Assembly: GCF_029218125.1 (NCBI RefSeq)
Contig: NZ_JARFXX010000004.1
Span: 186,001 to 250,000 of the forward strand
Direction of reading: 5' to 3'
Source: Oscillibacter faecalis_A
GTDB lineage: Bacteria; Bacillota; Clostridia; Oscillospirales; Oscillospiraceae
Length of the DNA: 64,000 bases
Positions 63,424-64,000 of the stretch are shown piece by piece. The position numbers and the translations under genes are program-made. The notes beneath the pieces are model-generated. The model had not been told where the DNA came from. It made no database searches and worked only from the letters and a program-made list of their open reading frames with translations. The number at the start of each line of letters is the position of its first letter. Positions within the stretch are counted from its first letter, which is position 1.

Positions 63424-64000
63424 GAGAACTGCCGCGGAGCGGGTGGCGCTGGCCCGCCATCCCCAGCGGCCCAATATCACGGATTACATCGATGGCCTTT
63501 TTACTGACTTTTTTGAGCAGCGGGGCGACCGGGCCTGTCGGGAGGACGCCGCAATTTTAGGCGGCATCGCCCTGTTCCATGAGCGGCCCGTTACCGTCAT
63601 CGGCACCCGGAAGGGCAAAACGCTGGAGGAAAACCTCCGGTGCAACTTCGGGATGCCGGGGCCGGAGGGCTACCGCAAGGCGCTGCGGCTCATGAAGCAG
63701 GCGGAAAAATTTCACCGCCCCATTTTTACGTTTATTGATACCTCCGGGGCCTATCCCGGCCTTGAGGCTGAGGAACGCGGTCAGGGCGAGGCCATTGCAC
63801 GAAACCTCTTTGAGATGAGCCGCCTCACTGTGCCGGTCATTGCCGTGGTCACCGGAGAGGGCAACAGCGGCGGCGCGCTGGCGCTGGCCGTGGCGAACCG
63901 GGTGCTGATGCTGGAAAACGCCGTATACGCTATATTGTCCCCGGAGGGCTTTGCCTCAATTTTGTGGAAGGATGCCCACCGCGCCGGTGAAGCGGCGGAG
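63416..64000 (+). CDS. accA: Acetyl-CoA carboxylase carboxyltransferase alpha subunit (partial, cut by window edge)
   Basis: The first 195 codons of AccA, read from an ATG at 63416 that overlaps the accD stop by 8 nt. It begins MAERTAAERVALARHPQRPN, then has YIDGLFTDFFEQRGDRACRED, VTVIGTRKGKTLEENLRCNFGMPGPEG and FIDTSGAYPGLEAEERGQGEAI, closing in the window with VTGEGNSGGALALAVANRV and SPEGFASILWKDAHRAGEAAE. All are AccA signatures. The end of the gene and the following operon genes lie outside the window. Confidence 0.95.
   Translation, partial: MAERTAAERVALARHPQRPNITDYIDGLFTDFFEQRGDRACREDAAILGGIALFHERPVTVIGTRKGKTLEENLRCNFGMPGPEGYRKALRLMKQAEKFHRPIFTFIDTSGAYPGLEAEERGQGEAIARNLFEMSRLTVPVIAVVTGEGNSGGALALAVANRVLMLENAVYAILSPEGFASILWKDAHRAGEAAE

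Overview
The window looks like the chromosome of a GC-rich (roughly 58-60% by eye) low-GC-phylum anaerobe of the Clostridia, most likely an Oscillospiraceae-type gut bacterium. The signs are T-box and lysine riboswitches, strong AGGAGG ribosome binding sites, sigma-A promoters with 16-18 nt spacers, a clostridial-type prolyl-tRNA synthetase, a selenium-dependent molybdenum hydroxylase gene set, phosphoketolase, and an acpP-accBCDA operon. This placement is an inference from gene content; no rRNA gene is present to confirm it.

Layout. 0-1 kb: the end of an integrated element (C-terminus of a DUF4368 large serine recombinase plus a small resolvase-like protein lacking the catalytic serine), stopping next to tRNA-Pro(GGG). 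1-11.7 kb: housekeeping and envelope genes (ribokinase, RNA methyltransferase, PAP2, VanW, SfsA, MntP, a family-4 glycosyltransferase) ending in a coupled pair of an E2/CAT-like acyltransferase and an acyl-CoA ligase. 11.7-18.7 kb: TrpB2 under a tryptophan T-box, an HD-domain protein, a GyrI-like protein, PAP2, GuaB, a GntR regulator and shikimate kinase. 18.8-22.6 kb: two transporters behind RNA control elements, a uracil permease behind a short leader ORF with terminator and an NhaC-type antiporter behind a lysine riboswitch. 22.6-33.6 kb: a small palindromic repeat element, Obg, an aminotransferase, ProRS, phosphoketolase, a YgjP-type metallopeptidase and CstA.

33.8-53.9 kb holds accessory metabolism. 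XdhC and YqeB (molybdenum hydroxylase maturation) lie before a MATE/MarR operon with a perfect 16-bp palindromic operator. A LysR regulator then diverges from a cluster of an opine-dehydrogenase-like enzyme, a nitroreductase, a dipeptide ABC transporter, a C-S lyase-type PLP enzyme, a UxaA-family dehydratase and an EamA exporter. The transporter part of this cluster is broken: the N-terminal third of the binding protein is joined to the C-terminal half of an ATPase at a short shared sequence, so the permeases are missing. After tRNA-Ala(GGC) come a fused selenium-dependent xanthine dehydrogenase-type protein, a MocA-like cytidylyltransferase on the other strand, and a three-subunit molybdenum hydroxylase (molybdopterin, FAD and 2Fe-2S subunits).

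54-64 kb: a cytidylate-kinase-like protein, a MarR/MATE pair, a ModE-like regulator, another MATE exporter, a DUF368 membrane protein, and the start of the fatty-acid operon acpP-accB-accC-accD-accA, with accA running off the right edge. No CRISPR array, rRNA operon or intact insertion sequence was seen.
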